DNA of 64,000 nt from Cadophora sp. MPI-SDFR-AT-0126 (lineage: Eukaryota > Ascomycota > Leotiomycetes > Helotiales > Ploettnerulaceae): contig JAGMVK010000004.1 of NCBI GenBank assembly GCA_020747065.1, positions 2,728,001 to 2,792,000 on the forward strand, written 5' to 3'. Position numbers and translations under genes: made by a program. Position 1 is the first letter of the stretch. Every line of letters starts with the position of its first letter. The notes under the pieces were generated by a model. That model worked only from the letters and a program-made list of their open reading frames with translations, was not told the origin of the DNA and made no database searches. Positions 24,670 through 34,031 of the stretch are shown here, piece by piece.

Positions 24670-25649
24670 ATGAATATCAAGGCCGAACTGCCAGAAGGCG
24701 ATATAGGCCAGCTGCTTCGAGGTCTGAATCGCAAAAATGGCAAGAATCGAAAAGGCCGAAAAGAACATCCCGTTGCTGACTTAGCGGCACGTGTGGGCGG
24801 ACGGGCCCGCGTTACAAGACGACAGGCTGTTGTGACGGGCCCAAGAATCCCAACCGGGCCTAGAATTCCGACGGGTCCTAGGGATGCGAGTACGACTAGG
24901 ACTTGGAGTAGTAGAGGGCAGTCAAAAAGTTCGAGGTTCGTGCCGGAAACTGAGAGGAGATTTGATACGAACGTGTATGGCGTGACAGCCATCGATGATT
25001 TCGACTCGGGCTTGCGGCGACTCGAGGAAGACCCGGACTCGGTCATTCTGGCGGTGCATGGTGCTTGTCGTTCTATTCGAGGTGTTGCTAAGGCTGGCTT
25101 TGGAGTGTTTGTCTCTGGATTTGCGGAGCAGTTCAATCGAAGTGGTCTTGTGCCATACTTGTCGGAGCAGACATCAGATTTTGCGGAGTTGTTCGCGTCC
25201 CTAGAGGCTCTGAGAGTAATTCACACTCTGATAATCGCCGGCCAAAACATATCTCACGTCATCATCAAGACGAATTCCGAGTATCTGGTGAACGGGGTTA
25301 GTGACCTTGTATGGATTTGGGCCGGCAGAGAGTACACCAATTGCAGTGGTCGGGTACGTACTTTTTCCTCTATACGTCCGGACTTTTCGCCAGTGCAATG
25401 ATTGTGCCATACATCGTAACTCACTCTCCGAGTCGACCGATTCGCGGGTTATAATTTCGTAGGGCGATGAGGCTAACATGATAAACCCGCTGTCAGCCAC
25501 TTCCGAATGGAAGACCATTCAAATATCTGCATGAGGAAATTTCCTTACTAGAAAGGGAGTATGGAATGAAAGTGTCCTTTTGTCAGGTGGAGAAAGATTA
25601 TAACCAGCCGGCTGCTGAGTTGGCTCAGGAGGCGTTGAAGAGGGTTTAA
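24670..25649 (+). CDS. RNase H-fold protein with degenerate active site (paralogue A)
   Basis: Two exons, 24670-25353 and 25497-25649, giving 278 aa; the 143-nt intron is inferred because exon 2 supplies the missing C-terminal helix of the fold. Residues 1-100 are Lys/Arg-rich with a short 'TGPRIP' repeat. Residues 120-278 follow the RNase HI pattern: 'VILAVHGACRS', 'SDFAELFASLEAL', 'HVIIKTNSEYLVNGV', then 'YLHEEISLLEREYGMKVSF'. In active enzymes these hold Asp, Glu, Asp, Asp. Here they read His130, Glu173, Asn202 and, at the last site, 'NQPAAELA' without Asp. Cleavage of RNA-DNA hybrids is therefore unlikely. Binding of hybrids or another role is possible. Three relatives lie within 9 kb. 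Confidence 0.75.
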
Positions 25650-25901
25650 GGAAAGGTGGAAAATGAGGCAAAATATTTCGGAGCTACTGTTCGTTTCTTC
25701 TACGCTGACTTTTGAAGGTGCATGTATGATAGAGAAAACGAATTGACTGAACTATCAGTCTAGACAGGCAGGCAAATAGTGCTATAGAAATGGTGCGCAA
25801 AATTAAATTCTGCATCTCTATGCGCTTTATAACATTAATGCGTATCCTCTTGTAGTTCATACCCCAGATCTTGGTATGCACCAGTGCGAGTCACAGCTTC
25901 T

Positions 25902-26930
25902 TCAGTGCTGTAACAAGGCAGCTTTGGCCAGGCTCACTGCAGCCAGTTCTCCATCATCTTGATCTGCCAGAATTTGACCTCAATTCCTGCAGCTTCGAGC
26001 TCGGTACAAGCCTAGGAACGACATATTAGCACAGCCGTAGAAACGATGGTAAGTTGAAAGAAGTTTCAAGGACTCGTTGCATGTGCTTTGCGCATTCAAG
26101 TGGGTGGAGTTGTGGTTTGTGGCATGGTGGAACATACTTTGTGTAATGTGCCAATCATAGAGGCGTGGCGGTAAGGCCCCCGATCGATGAAATATCAAAA
26201 CCCCGTGGGGAGAAGCTCCCAGCATTTCTTGTTCATGGCTGTCAGGATGTACGGCGAGCTGACTTGCATGACGATAAGTTTGAGATTTTCTGCGAGAACA
26301 ATGCCTTGGATTGCGTCGAGAGCTGCCATCGCTGCATATGACTCTGCTCCCTATGATATTCTTATCAGCCATAATCACAGGCTCCAGTAGGTAGGATGAA
26401 TGAAGTGTGAATATTGCCTAACGGTACGATGCAAAGTTGAAGACACCAGTGGGGAGCGAATGGTTCACGTACATGATGGGCGTTGACATCGCTATCGGGA
26501 ATCTTCGTCGACATGTTTCGCGAGGATCCGTACCCAAAGTAGATTCCAATAGCTGACGTGGAACCCTTGGTCCTACCAGAATTTCAGAAATGGCAAGAAC
26601 GAGGGAGTACGGGATAGTAGACAATCGCATGACGCCGCAGACCGGACCGGTTACGAGAGGAATATGTCCATTTGTGCTTAAGGTGGCGAATGTACGGTCG
26701 GGGCGATCTTTTTATTTGGCCCAATCTTAGGCTCGATCTTCGAAGCAACCTGCGATTCGATCGGGGCTGGGCGCTGGCCTCAGCCTTGAATTCGACCTCG
26801 GACTCGACTTTGGACGTCTCTTTGAGCTCGACCTTGGTTCGAGACTCCTCTTCTGTTTTTCCAGTCTATGCTTTTGTCTTCTCATACCTGTATCCTCCAT
26901 CTCCAGCTTGATCTCAGTATCCATCTCCAT
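25902..26930 (-). pseudogene. Decayed RNase H-like paralogue B
   Basis: RNase H-like segments appear in the right order on the minus strand but not in one frame. 'LVLAIS' (about 26590) is followed in another frame by 'STSAIGIYFGYGSSRN' (about 26540). After a plausible intron (donor at 26470, acceptor ending 26351) comes 'GAESYAAMAALDAIQGIV', and this runs into an in-frame TGA near 26196. A later exon starting about 26010 has 'ELEAAGIEVKFWQIK', then needs a frame change to reach 'LAAVSLAKAALLQH' and a stop at 25902-25904. A basic, Arg/Ser-rich frame at 26727-26930 could be its N-terminus, like that of paralogue A. Two frame breaks and one stop make it non-functional as an RNase H fold. Confidence 0.6.
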
Positions 26931-27511
26931 ATGGAAATTGCGGAAGAAGAATGAGAGTTAGGATGAAAAGGTGTTGAAAGTGACGCGACAAATGCTCATG
27001 GTCGAGAAAGACGTCCCCGTTGGCTTCACCCCGGCAGAATACACAACCGCCTCCCCCGAGGCAGAACATCACTGTTCCGTATATCTAGCCAAATAGTGAC
27101 TTTTCGCTCATTCCAGAGGCGCAGATTGGGGTAGCTCGCAATCTGTCAGGTCAAAGCTGGTTTGGGAGGAGAAATGTGGCAAAAACTAACGCCAATTCCG
27201 AATCGCATACGCTAAACGTCAATTCCGATCGACTGCAAAAATCGTCAGGGATTTTCTACGAAGACATCTCACTGAGATGTCTTCCGAGTTTTGCTTTTGT
27301 TTTCTTTACTCTAGGCTTCCCTCATTTGGGAGTTATTTTTCTTTATATGTCTTTACTTTCCCTTGTTACCATTTTTTTTTTTTGGCTTGTTTTTGATCCT
27401 GCGATTGTTGTCGCGCCCCTGCCACGTAAGCGACCTCGTGGTGTTTTAATATAGCTCACGAGCAGCGGCGAGAAAGCCCTCTGGTTCCTATATATGTATT
27501 TCAGACATCGA
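26931..27511. other. Spacer
   Basis: A 92-codon plus-strand frame at 27176-27454 with a hydrophobic stretch is present but lacks support. Nothing else is seen. Confidence 0.45.
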
Positions 27512-28495
27512 TTATGCTAGTCTATGAGGGAACGATGGCAGAGGAGGTGGAACAGGATACCAATCATTCCCTTTTGGAATCTGATCACAGATTGCTCCAA
27601 TAATCGCACACACCACGTCCGCTCCCCTCTTCAATCTCATCTCATCTCTCCATCCCGGAACATGACAGAACACCACTTTCGTATCCAGTTTCCGCTTCAG
27701 ACACGTCGCCAAGCTTTCGTAGTAAATGAAGCCACAGCCGTAGTTTCCAGCCTCAAAATGAGGGATAATCTGAATTTTGAGCTTCTCCTCGTCCTCAGCA
27801 TTGACAGCCCTCTTTGCATCCCCCACCACCTTCTCAACATCAACTCCTGTTACAAGCCCCATCGGACTCCCCTTCCACATTCCCTCATCCTCTCCCTTGA
27901 TATCCAACACCGTCTCCCCCGCATCATCAAGCACCATATAATACCCCTCCTTCGCACTTTCTCCCCACCAGGTACTCGACATGCCCTCCTTGAATGCCCG
28001 CTCCTCAACTGTGTACCACTCCCACCCATCTGCCATTCCCAAATGGACAATTGCGTCCAGGTTATTGGTTTTTTGGGACTCGGCGTGTAGTGTTTTGGTG
28101 TAGGAGCGAATGTATGCATATTCTGTCTTCACGGCTGAGTTTGGACCGGATGTGGGGTTGAGGATCCGGATTGGGAGATTGGTGGGGTTGAGAGGGTGGC
28201 TGGCAGGGATGTGGCTGGGCAGATGTTGGGTTATGAGGTGCGATGTGTTGTCTGAGGCAGAATAATGTCCTCCAAGGCCATCAGGATATGCCTGTGGGGC
28301 TTGTCAAGCTATTTGGAGAATAATTTGCTTATTGATCGAGAGAAGAGAGGGGTGCCGGTGTCTGAAAGCTTAGCGACTTACACCCATGCCCGTGACCAAG
28401 ACGGTATATTCTTTGGAATTGGCTGATGCCGAAATGGTAGTCGATCTATCTTCAGTGCGTACATGTTTGTGCGGGATCTCTGGACCACCACCCAT
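27512..28495 (-). CDS. Pyroglutamyl peptidase I-like cysteine peptidase (family C15)
   Basis: Two exons, 28495-28382 and 28291-27512, giving 297 aa; the intron has a GTAAGT donor and CAG acceptor. Residue ~32 starts 'YTVLVTGMG', the first strand of the C15 fold. The catalytic set is visible in order: Glu in 'YTVEERAF', Cys in 'GNYGCGFIYYESLA', His in 'VVFCHVPGW'. Bacterial and animal members are about 210-220 aa; filamentous-fungal ones are longer, as here, with an acidic insert before the Cys. It removes N-terminal pyroglutamate from peptides in the cytosol; no signal peptide is seen. It stands alone between relics. Activity is likely but the substrate range is unproven. Confidence 0.85.
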
Positions 28496-30064
28496 TTTGC
28501 GAGATACGGAGACAAATATATGCAATCGATTCTACTGAGCTGGATAATGAAATATGAGGTGTGAAGGTCATCAAGTATCGGATGCAGTTGAGATAACGTT
28601 GAGGCTTAGATGCCTGCAGCTGCGGGATGACGGTTGCGACGGCACAGCGAGCTCGCTTACAAGTATTGACTCTTGGCATGGAGAACCCAGTCTGTAGACT
28701 TCTGATGCTCGAAGCAGCATACATCTGATCGAAGCTTGATACGAAATTCATCAAGTCCGAGCATCGCATATACTGAGACCAGCTGTTTTCTTTCGGCGGC
28801 TTGTACCGTACCGTACACTGCCCTGCCACTGCTCTCAAGAAAATTTCACAGAATTCACCTGCTCCGGGCAAGAATTCCCTGCTCCTCGATTGTCTTCGGC
28901 ATTTTCTTCTTTGTATACGTCTGAACTACTGTTTAGAATGGTCGAGTTCGGAGTCGAATAAATCCGTCCCTCCTGATCGTATCGAAATAAGGGGCACTGT
29001 TCATGTGACTATGGAAGAAAGATTGGGTTGAGTTCTCACCCTAGCTCCCAACCTAATGTGTTCCAGTGCGATAAGATTCGATCTGTATTTCAAAAGCAAA
29101 AGCGCGTATAACTACTTGGATGATGAACGGAGGCACCACTTCCACAGATCGAGTGTGGAAATTCCATATGGTCCAGCAATTGCTCTCCTGCAACGGACTA
29201 AATCTGAACCAATCTACACAGCTGGCCTGAGAAGTATGAAACTAAATCCCTCAAAGTTGCAACACTAGCGTGGATTTATCAATCCTAGAAAATAGTTTCA
29301 TCTTCATGTGAAGATCGCTGGATATTGAATTCAAAGGTGATGATGCAACAATATTTATTGTCGGCCATCAAGGTAGATCTCTATTTGCTGTCCTCCTTTT
29401 GATCTGCCATTCATTACTCATGGCCAACCAATCTCCATGTATCACATTGATGCTCATTTAAAGTCCAAAGACTGTACATATTATACTCAGAAACCTCTCT
29501 CTCCTTGCACATGAAATAATTGTACAGGTCTCAGTGCCTCGGTGCTAGATGTTGGGCTAAGTCCTTAACCTAACCTTTTCCAATCAGTCCCTGCTCCCTG
29601 CTCCGAAGCCAAGACCAGCAGCTCGTATTTTCATCCTTCCCCACACTTCTGTCACAACCACATCTTCAAAAGTAAGTTTACTTCATAGCAATTTATCTCC
29701 AGGAGGACCTTTCTCTTGATATAGCGCGGGTACACTAGTCTGCATTGGTAGCGGAAGGAGCGTCTCCGCGACGATCCATGAAGATCATCCAAGCCTATTT
29801 TTTTAGTGCTCTACGACGCGGTGGCTCCGGCATCGAGCAGCTTTAGTTTATTCTATAGTCGCACAGGCATGAATGTTGGCTTTTGATTGGAAAACTGAAC
29901 AACATACCATTGAAGACTTCCTCTGTATCGTCATATCTGCTCGAAGGGGACATCAGAAATATAAACCCCTCAAATGTCCCCTCGAAGGAAGCATTACTCT
30001 CCACTTCAGTCTTGCCATCTCATCCTTCCCTTACATCCTTCCACATTTATCTCACAATTTCAAT
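28496..30064. other. Gene-free spacer
   Basis: About 1.6 kb. Short unrelated frames only, for example 29056-29268. A TATAAA-like motif at about 29958 lies some 100 bases before the ATG of the GH5 gene. Confidence 0.5.
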
Positions 30065-31520
30065 ATGAAGTCTTGCTCGACACTTGTAACACTTTTCGGC
30101 CTGGCAACCTCATTTGCGAGCACATCCGTCCTAGAGAAGCGAAACTCCAACTCCTAGGCCAGATCGAACAATTACTACCTTCATGCCTTGCACCCTGAAG
30201 AACAAGCAAGCTACATCAATTCTTTGAAAAGTTTTGGGACCAAAGTTGTCAGTCTTTGGGGTACGTGGTCTTCGAATAATCAAGATTCATGTTGACAGCA
30301 TTACAGTCAGGGGAGCATCAGACGGCTGTGCCAAGTCGTCAAACACCCATTCAGTCCCGACATACGAGGAAACCATAGGTCAATACAACAATGGCACACT
30401 TGATGCTCTGGACTCAGTTCTTTCCCAACTCCACGCTGCTGGTATCAAAGCTATCATTTCCCCTCATGATGCCAATCTCCTTCCACCATCTGGGCAAGAC
30501 ACTGGATACAACGGAATCGATATCTACGGCTCTACGTATGGATCGTCGGATTCAATTTACTGCAGCAATACTGCAAAGCAACAGTATGATAATCGTTGTA
30601 TGTATAAACTTTGACACATTCTCTCATACACTCTGCTTCAGAAAACAGGTCCGATTCTAGAGATCCTTCACCGACTATGTCAAAGTGGCCAGCATTCTGA
30701 GCTACCAAAGCCCCGCATTCGGAAAGTCCTGGAAAGACTTGAGCGAGGTCATCCTCGCATTCGACATTCAGAATGAACCCATGATCGCGAGCCCAGGCAA
30801 AGCATCAAGTAATGATCCTGATGACTGGCTCTGTGGTCGCGCAGGTAATATGAAGAAAATCCTCGGGTCATCGGTATGATGTCTCGTTCTACTATCCCTG
30901 AAGGTTGCTGACGAGACCTCAGGCTGTCAAAATTGCTACTGGGGGTATTGGCGGTTCTGAGTACAGTGGACATGAGTACAATATTATCGATAAAGCACTT
31001 TATTGGTGAGTTTAATTTCATTCTTTGGATATCACGATTTGGAATGGACCTTCCACGTCCTGACTCCTCTCACGACCTTCAATCCATGATATCACGATAC
31101 TAATGTATTTTCAGCTCTACAATCGACATCCTCTCCGTTCACGGCTACATGACCCGAGTCCAACAATGGGCAGCCTACTTCCCCAAACTCGCTGACCAAG
31201 GAGCCGCCAAAGGGAAACACGTCATGGTTGAAGAATGGGGCGTCGGCACAGACGCTTCATACGACAGCATCGCCACCCAAGCAGCTGTATTTAACGATAC
31301 CGGCGTCCCTTGGTTGTACTGGATGATCATTCCTGGAAAGTCGGTAGATGAGAGTTGCGACGGTGCAACCGTGCCAGCTTGTTGCCATGTGGGATTAAGT
31401 ACGGCTGTGAATGAGGCATTCGAGGTTGGTGTTACGAGCTCAAGGGCTGACTTTGGGACTTTGATTGGGAATGCGAGTGGCATGACTGGAAGACAGGATT
31501 GGACTGGGTATGTCTATTGA
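30065..31520 (+). pseudogene. Glycoside hydrolase family 5 (mannanase-like), probably inactivated
   Basis: It begins with a signal peptide (MKSCSTLVTLFGLATSFAST), then a Kex2-type 'LEKR', and meets TAG at codon 31 (30155-30157). The same frame continues with normal GH5 sequence ('SNNYYLHAL'). Exons 30065-30260, 30307-~30600, ~30661-30873, 30923-31005 and 31115-31520 carry recognisable GH5 blocks. The acid/base is in 'AFDIQNEP' and the nucleophile in 'MVEEWGVG', with a C-terminal 'VPWLYWMIIPGK'. At the second intron the donor (phase 1) finds no acceptor in matching phase, a second defect. The intact enzyme would be secreted and cut beta-mannan or a related glucan. Apart from the stop and that splice site the frame is well kept, so loss is recent, or the TAG is a sequence error or an allele. 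Confidence 0.7.
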
Positions 31521-31827
31521 GATGGGTTATGCAGCTGGTGCGGGATGCATATAGGTACGTACATATAATTTTGGGTCGTGACTCCGCGCTGTTCCTCCAG
31601 GAGCTCTTGGCAATGCCGATGGATTGATGGATGTTTGAAAAGTCGAAATCGAAAATCAAGATCACGCCAGGCACAAATGCTTGTTATATCTGAAACAATG
31701 GCTTGTTTGAAATATTCATTCAATCAAATTTTTGACGTACATGGACTTAGATTCTGAAAGAGTTCTTTGTTTACAGATCTCGCTTAATGTTGTGAAACAC
31801 ACTCAGCAAGCCCCAAGCCCGCCTCAC
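31521..31827. other. Convergent spacer
   Basis: 3' flanks of the GH5 locus and of RNase H-like paralogue C. Nothing else is seen. Confidence 0.5.
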
Positions 31828-32526
31828 CTACGGCAGAACAGACGCAGAACGCACTGACTCATTTCTGCGTCCCAGTGCACGACTGAACTTGCCATTAATG
31901 CCTTTCACCCGAATTTTGAATTCTAGCACATTCAACTTCGATCTCTGCGCTGCGACAGCGTTCGCCAGTGCACGTGCTTCGCCCAACTGCTCTGAATTGA
32001 CTACCCAAAACTGTATACGCACACCACGGACTCCAACCAGAGAGATCAAGTATTCTACATTCTTTGCAAGCACCGTCTGTGCTCTATCATCATCCCATTC
32101 CGGCCCGGCTCCCCCTCCGTTGTATGGGCGCTCACGCCGAATCGCTCTGCTCGAGAGCACGTGAACAGCCCATCTGCAATTCGTGCGTATGATCGCCTTC
32201 TCGATCCCTCTATCAGCAAACCTCGCATCGCTCAGACCAATGAGAAGTTGTTTGAGAGCTGCGAGGATGGCGGAAAGCGCTAGAATGGACTCTTCTTTTG
32301 CCCGGTAATATGGAACCGGCAGGTCGTAGGCTGTGTTGAGAGGGTAGTTTGTACCGAAGTAGACGCCGAGGAAAGCGCGGGAGCGATGGTAGAGTGCTCT
32401 TTTTCGTATGCTGATCACGTCGATTATGAGAGTTGTGTGATCGCTGTGGAGGCGGCGGACACTTTCCACCCCCATGACAGGTAGAGTTGGAGATAATAAG
32501 AGATGACTTGGAGCGGCGATGGACAT
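31828..32526 (-). CDS. RNase H-fold protein with altered active site (paralogue C)
   Basis: Intronless, 232 aa, ATG at 32526. The order of segments follows the RNase H fold: 'TTLIIDVIS' (Asp36 kept), 'RAFLGVYFG', 'RAKEESILALSAILAALKQL' (Glu78/79), 'KAIIRTNCRWAVHVL' (Asn116 where Asp is expected), then 'GVRIQFWVVN' and 'LGEARALANAV', where the last Asp position is not clear. A Gly/Pro-rich insert separates the third and fourth strands. It lacks the basic N-terminal region of paralogue A. The start is 470 bp from the divergent start of paralogue D, so the two could share a promoter. Enzyme activity is doubtful with the Asp-to-Asn change. A non-catalytic nucleic-acid role is inference. Confidence 0.68.
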   Translation of the reverse strand: MSIAAPSHLLLSPTLPVMGVESVRRLHSDHTTLIIDVISIRKRALYHRSRAFLGVYFGTNYPLNTAYDLPVPYYRAKEESILALSAILAALKQLLIGLSDARFADRGIEKAIIRTNCRWAVHVLSSRAIRRERPYNGGGAGPEWDDDRAQTVLAKNVEYLISLVGVRGVRIQFWVVNSEQLGEARALANAVAAQRSKLNVLEFKIRVKGINGKFSRALGRRNESVRSASVLP

Positions 32527-32995
32527 GGTTATTTATATATGTTTTTGGAATACTGGATGAATGTCTGTGAACACTGGCACGGTAATTGGCAGAAATTGAC
32601 TATTATATATATTCGCCGCCGCGAAAGTCAACCAGCTTGTTCGCTCTCGAGGCGGCGAAAAACAGTACGCTTGACAAGTTGTTTGCCCGGCGAGGACGAT
32701 TTCTCGCCCTCGCCAACACAAAGGCAATTGGACTGGCCGGCCACAGACATGAGTGAAGGGAGCACTGACATTGTACCTGGCTTTGTCTCACACAAAAAAG
32801 TCTCCTTACTATGTACGACTTCGCATAGGTCTGTATGATGTTCAGAAGTATACATATTCCAAAAAGCATTCTAGGTTACAATTTCTAGCTGCTCAAAATA
32901 CGGAACGCTGGAGCTGCATATCTATCACTCCGAAGCCAGCATTTCACATGCTCTTTCTGCATCGAAAATCACCTTTAAAACTATCGGAAAAACAG

Positions 32996-33763
32996 ATGGC
33001 ATCCTTCGCCAATTATCCCGACTCTTCCATTTCTCTCTCACACCAGGCATCCCCGGCCAATCCTCCGGCCCAACGTCGCTCGGAATCTGCAACAATCCCA
33101 GTAATCAACACCTGCTCCTACCGGCAATACCTCCCATTCCCACGCTGGGCATACTGCATCTGCTCTCCGACTTCATACTACAGTAGTCTCATAAACAGCC
33201 TCCACGAGCCGAAAATTCCTATCTGGCACCGCAGCCATCTCACTATTTCACTCGCAGCGATATCCCGTGCAGTGGACATCCTCTGGACAGACATCACGGA
33301 ACGCCATCCTGAATACGATAATGTGAGCTGTGTTGTTATTTATACGGATTCCGCTGCGGCGGTCGCCAGATTGTGGCCAACTCTGAGGAGCTACAGTGAT
33401 GAGTCTTGTCTGCCAGGGGCAGTGAGACGGGAGCTCCAAAAACAGATGAGGAATGACCACGGACATATGCAGGAGGGAGAAGCACTGACTTCAGACTTCC
33501 TAGCAAGAGGGATTGAGCGTAAGGTCGATTTATTGGAAGTGGAGGGTGTCAAGGTTCATATTTGGTTTGCATGGAAGAAAGAGACGATTGCGGATGCGTA
33601 TGAGGGAGCAGTGAAAGAGGTTAGGGAGGGAGCTCTTGTATTTGAAGTGTGGGAGAAGATGAAGGGGTTCGCGGACAAGCTTTCTGCGAAGTATGAGGGA
33701 TTGAAGTATACGTGTTGCCGTAAGACGGTACGGAGTCTGGAGAGAAGTGGGGATGTTTGTTGA
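32996..33763 (+). CDS. Divergent RNase H-fold protein (paralogue D)
   Basis: Intronless, 255 aa from the ATG at 32996; an in-frame ATG at 32948 is possible. This is the weakest family member, but the pattern can be followed: 'IPVINTCSYRQYLPFPRWAYC' as strand 1 to 2 (Asn38 for Asp), 'HLTISLAAISRAVDILW' as helix A (no Glu), 'VSCVVIYTDSAAAVARLW' with Asp118 kept in 'YTDS', 'VEGVKVHIWFAWKKE' and 'TIADAYEGAVKEV' with the last Asp kept. The losses are thus the reverse of those in paralogues A and C. It lies divergent to paralogue C. Function unknown; expression evidence would be needed to call it more than a conserved frame. Confidence 0.6.
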   Translation: MASFANYPDSSISLSHQASPANPPAQRRSESATIPVINTCSYRQYLPFPRWAYCICSPTSYYSSLINSLHEPKIPIWHRSHLTISLAAISRAVDILWTDITERHPEYDNVSCVVIYTDSAAAVARLWPTLRSYSDESCLPGAVRRELQKQMRNDHGHMQEGEALTSDFLARGIERKVDLLEVEGVKVHIWFAWKKETIADAYEGAVKEVREGALVFEVWEKMKGFADKLSAKYEGLKYTCCRKTVRSLERSGDVC

Positions 33764-34031
33764 GGATAAGCGAGCTGTTTTCTTAAGATACTTTCTCAGC
33801 GCAATTATTCTGGGCATTTGTCTGCTCACGGATAAATTTGACAGCCATCAACAATAGATAACAGATAATAGATAGAAGCTAAAGCGCCGACATTTGCACA
33901 TTTTAGACTCCTCTATCTAGATGTCCCGACTTGAATCTAGAATATTACAATGAAGAAAGAGTCCGCAACTCCAGTACGCCAGTATATGCATCCCGCGAAT
34001 GAGATCACAGATCCACACATGAGCCAGCTAA
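33764..34031. other. Convergent spacer
   Basis: 268 bases between paralogue D and the NOP2 stop. No feature is seen apart from AT-rich 3' flank. Confidence 0.5.

Noticed and set aside
27176..27454. Small hydrophobic 92-aa frame
   Set aside because: A T-rich stretch creates an apparent membrane helix; no further evidence.
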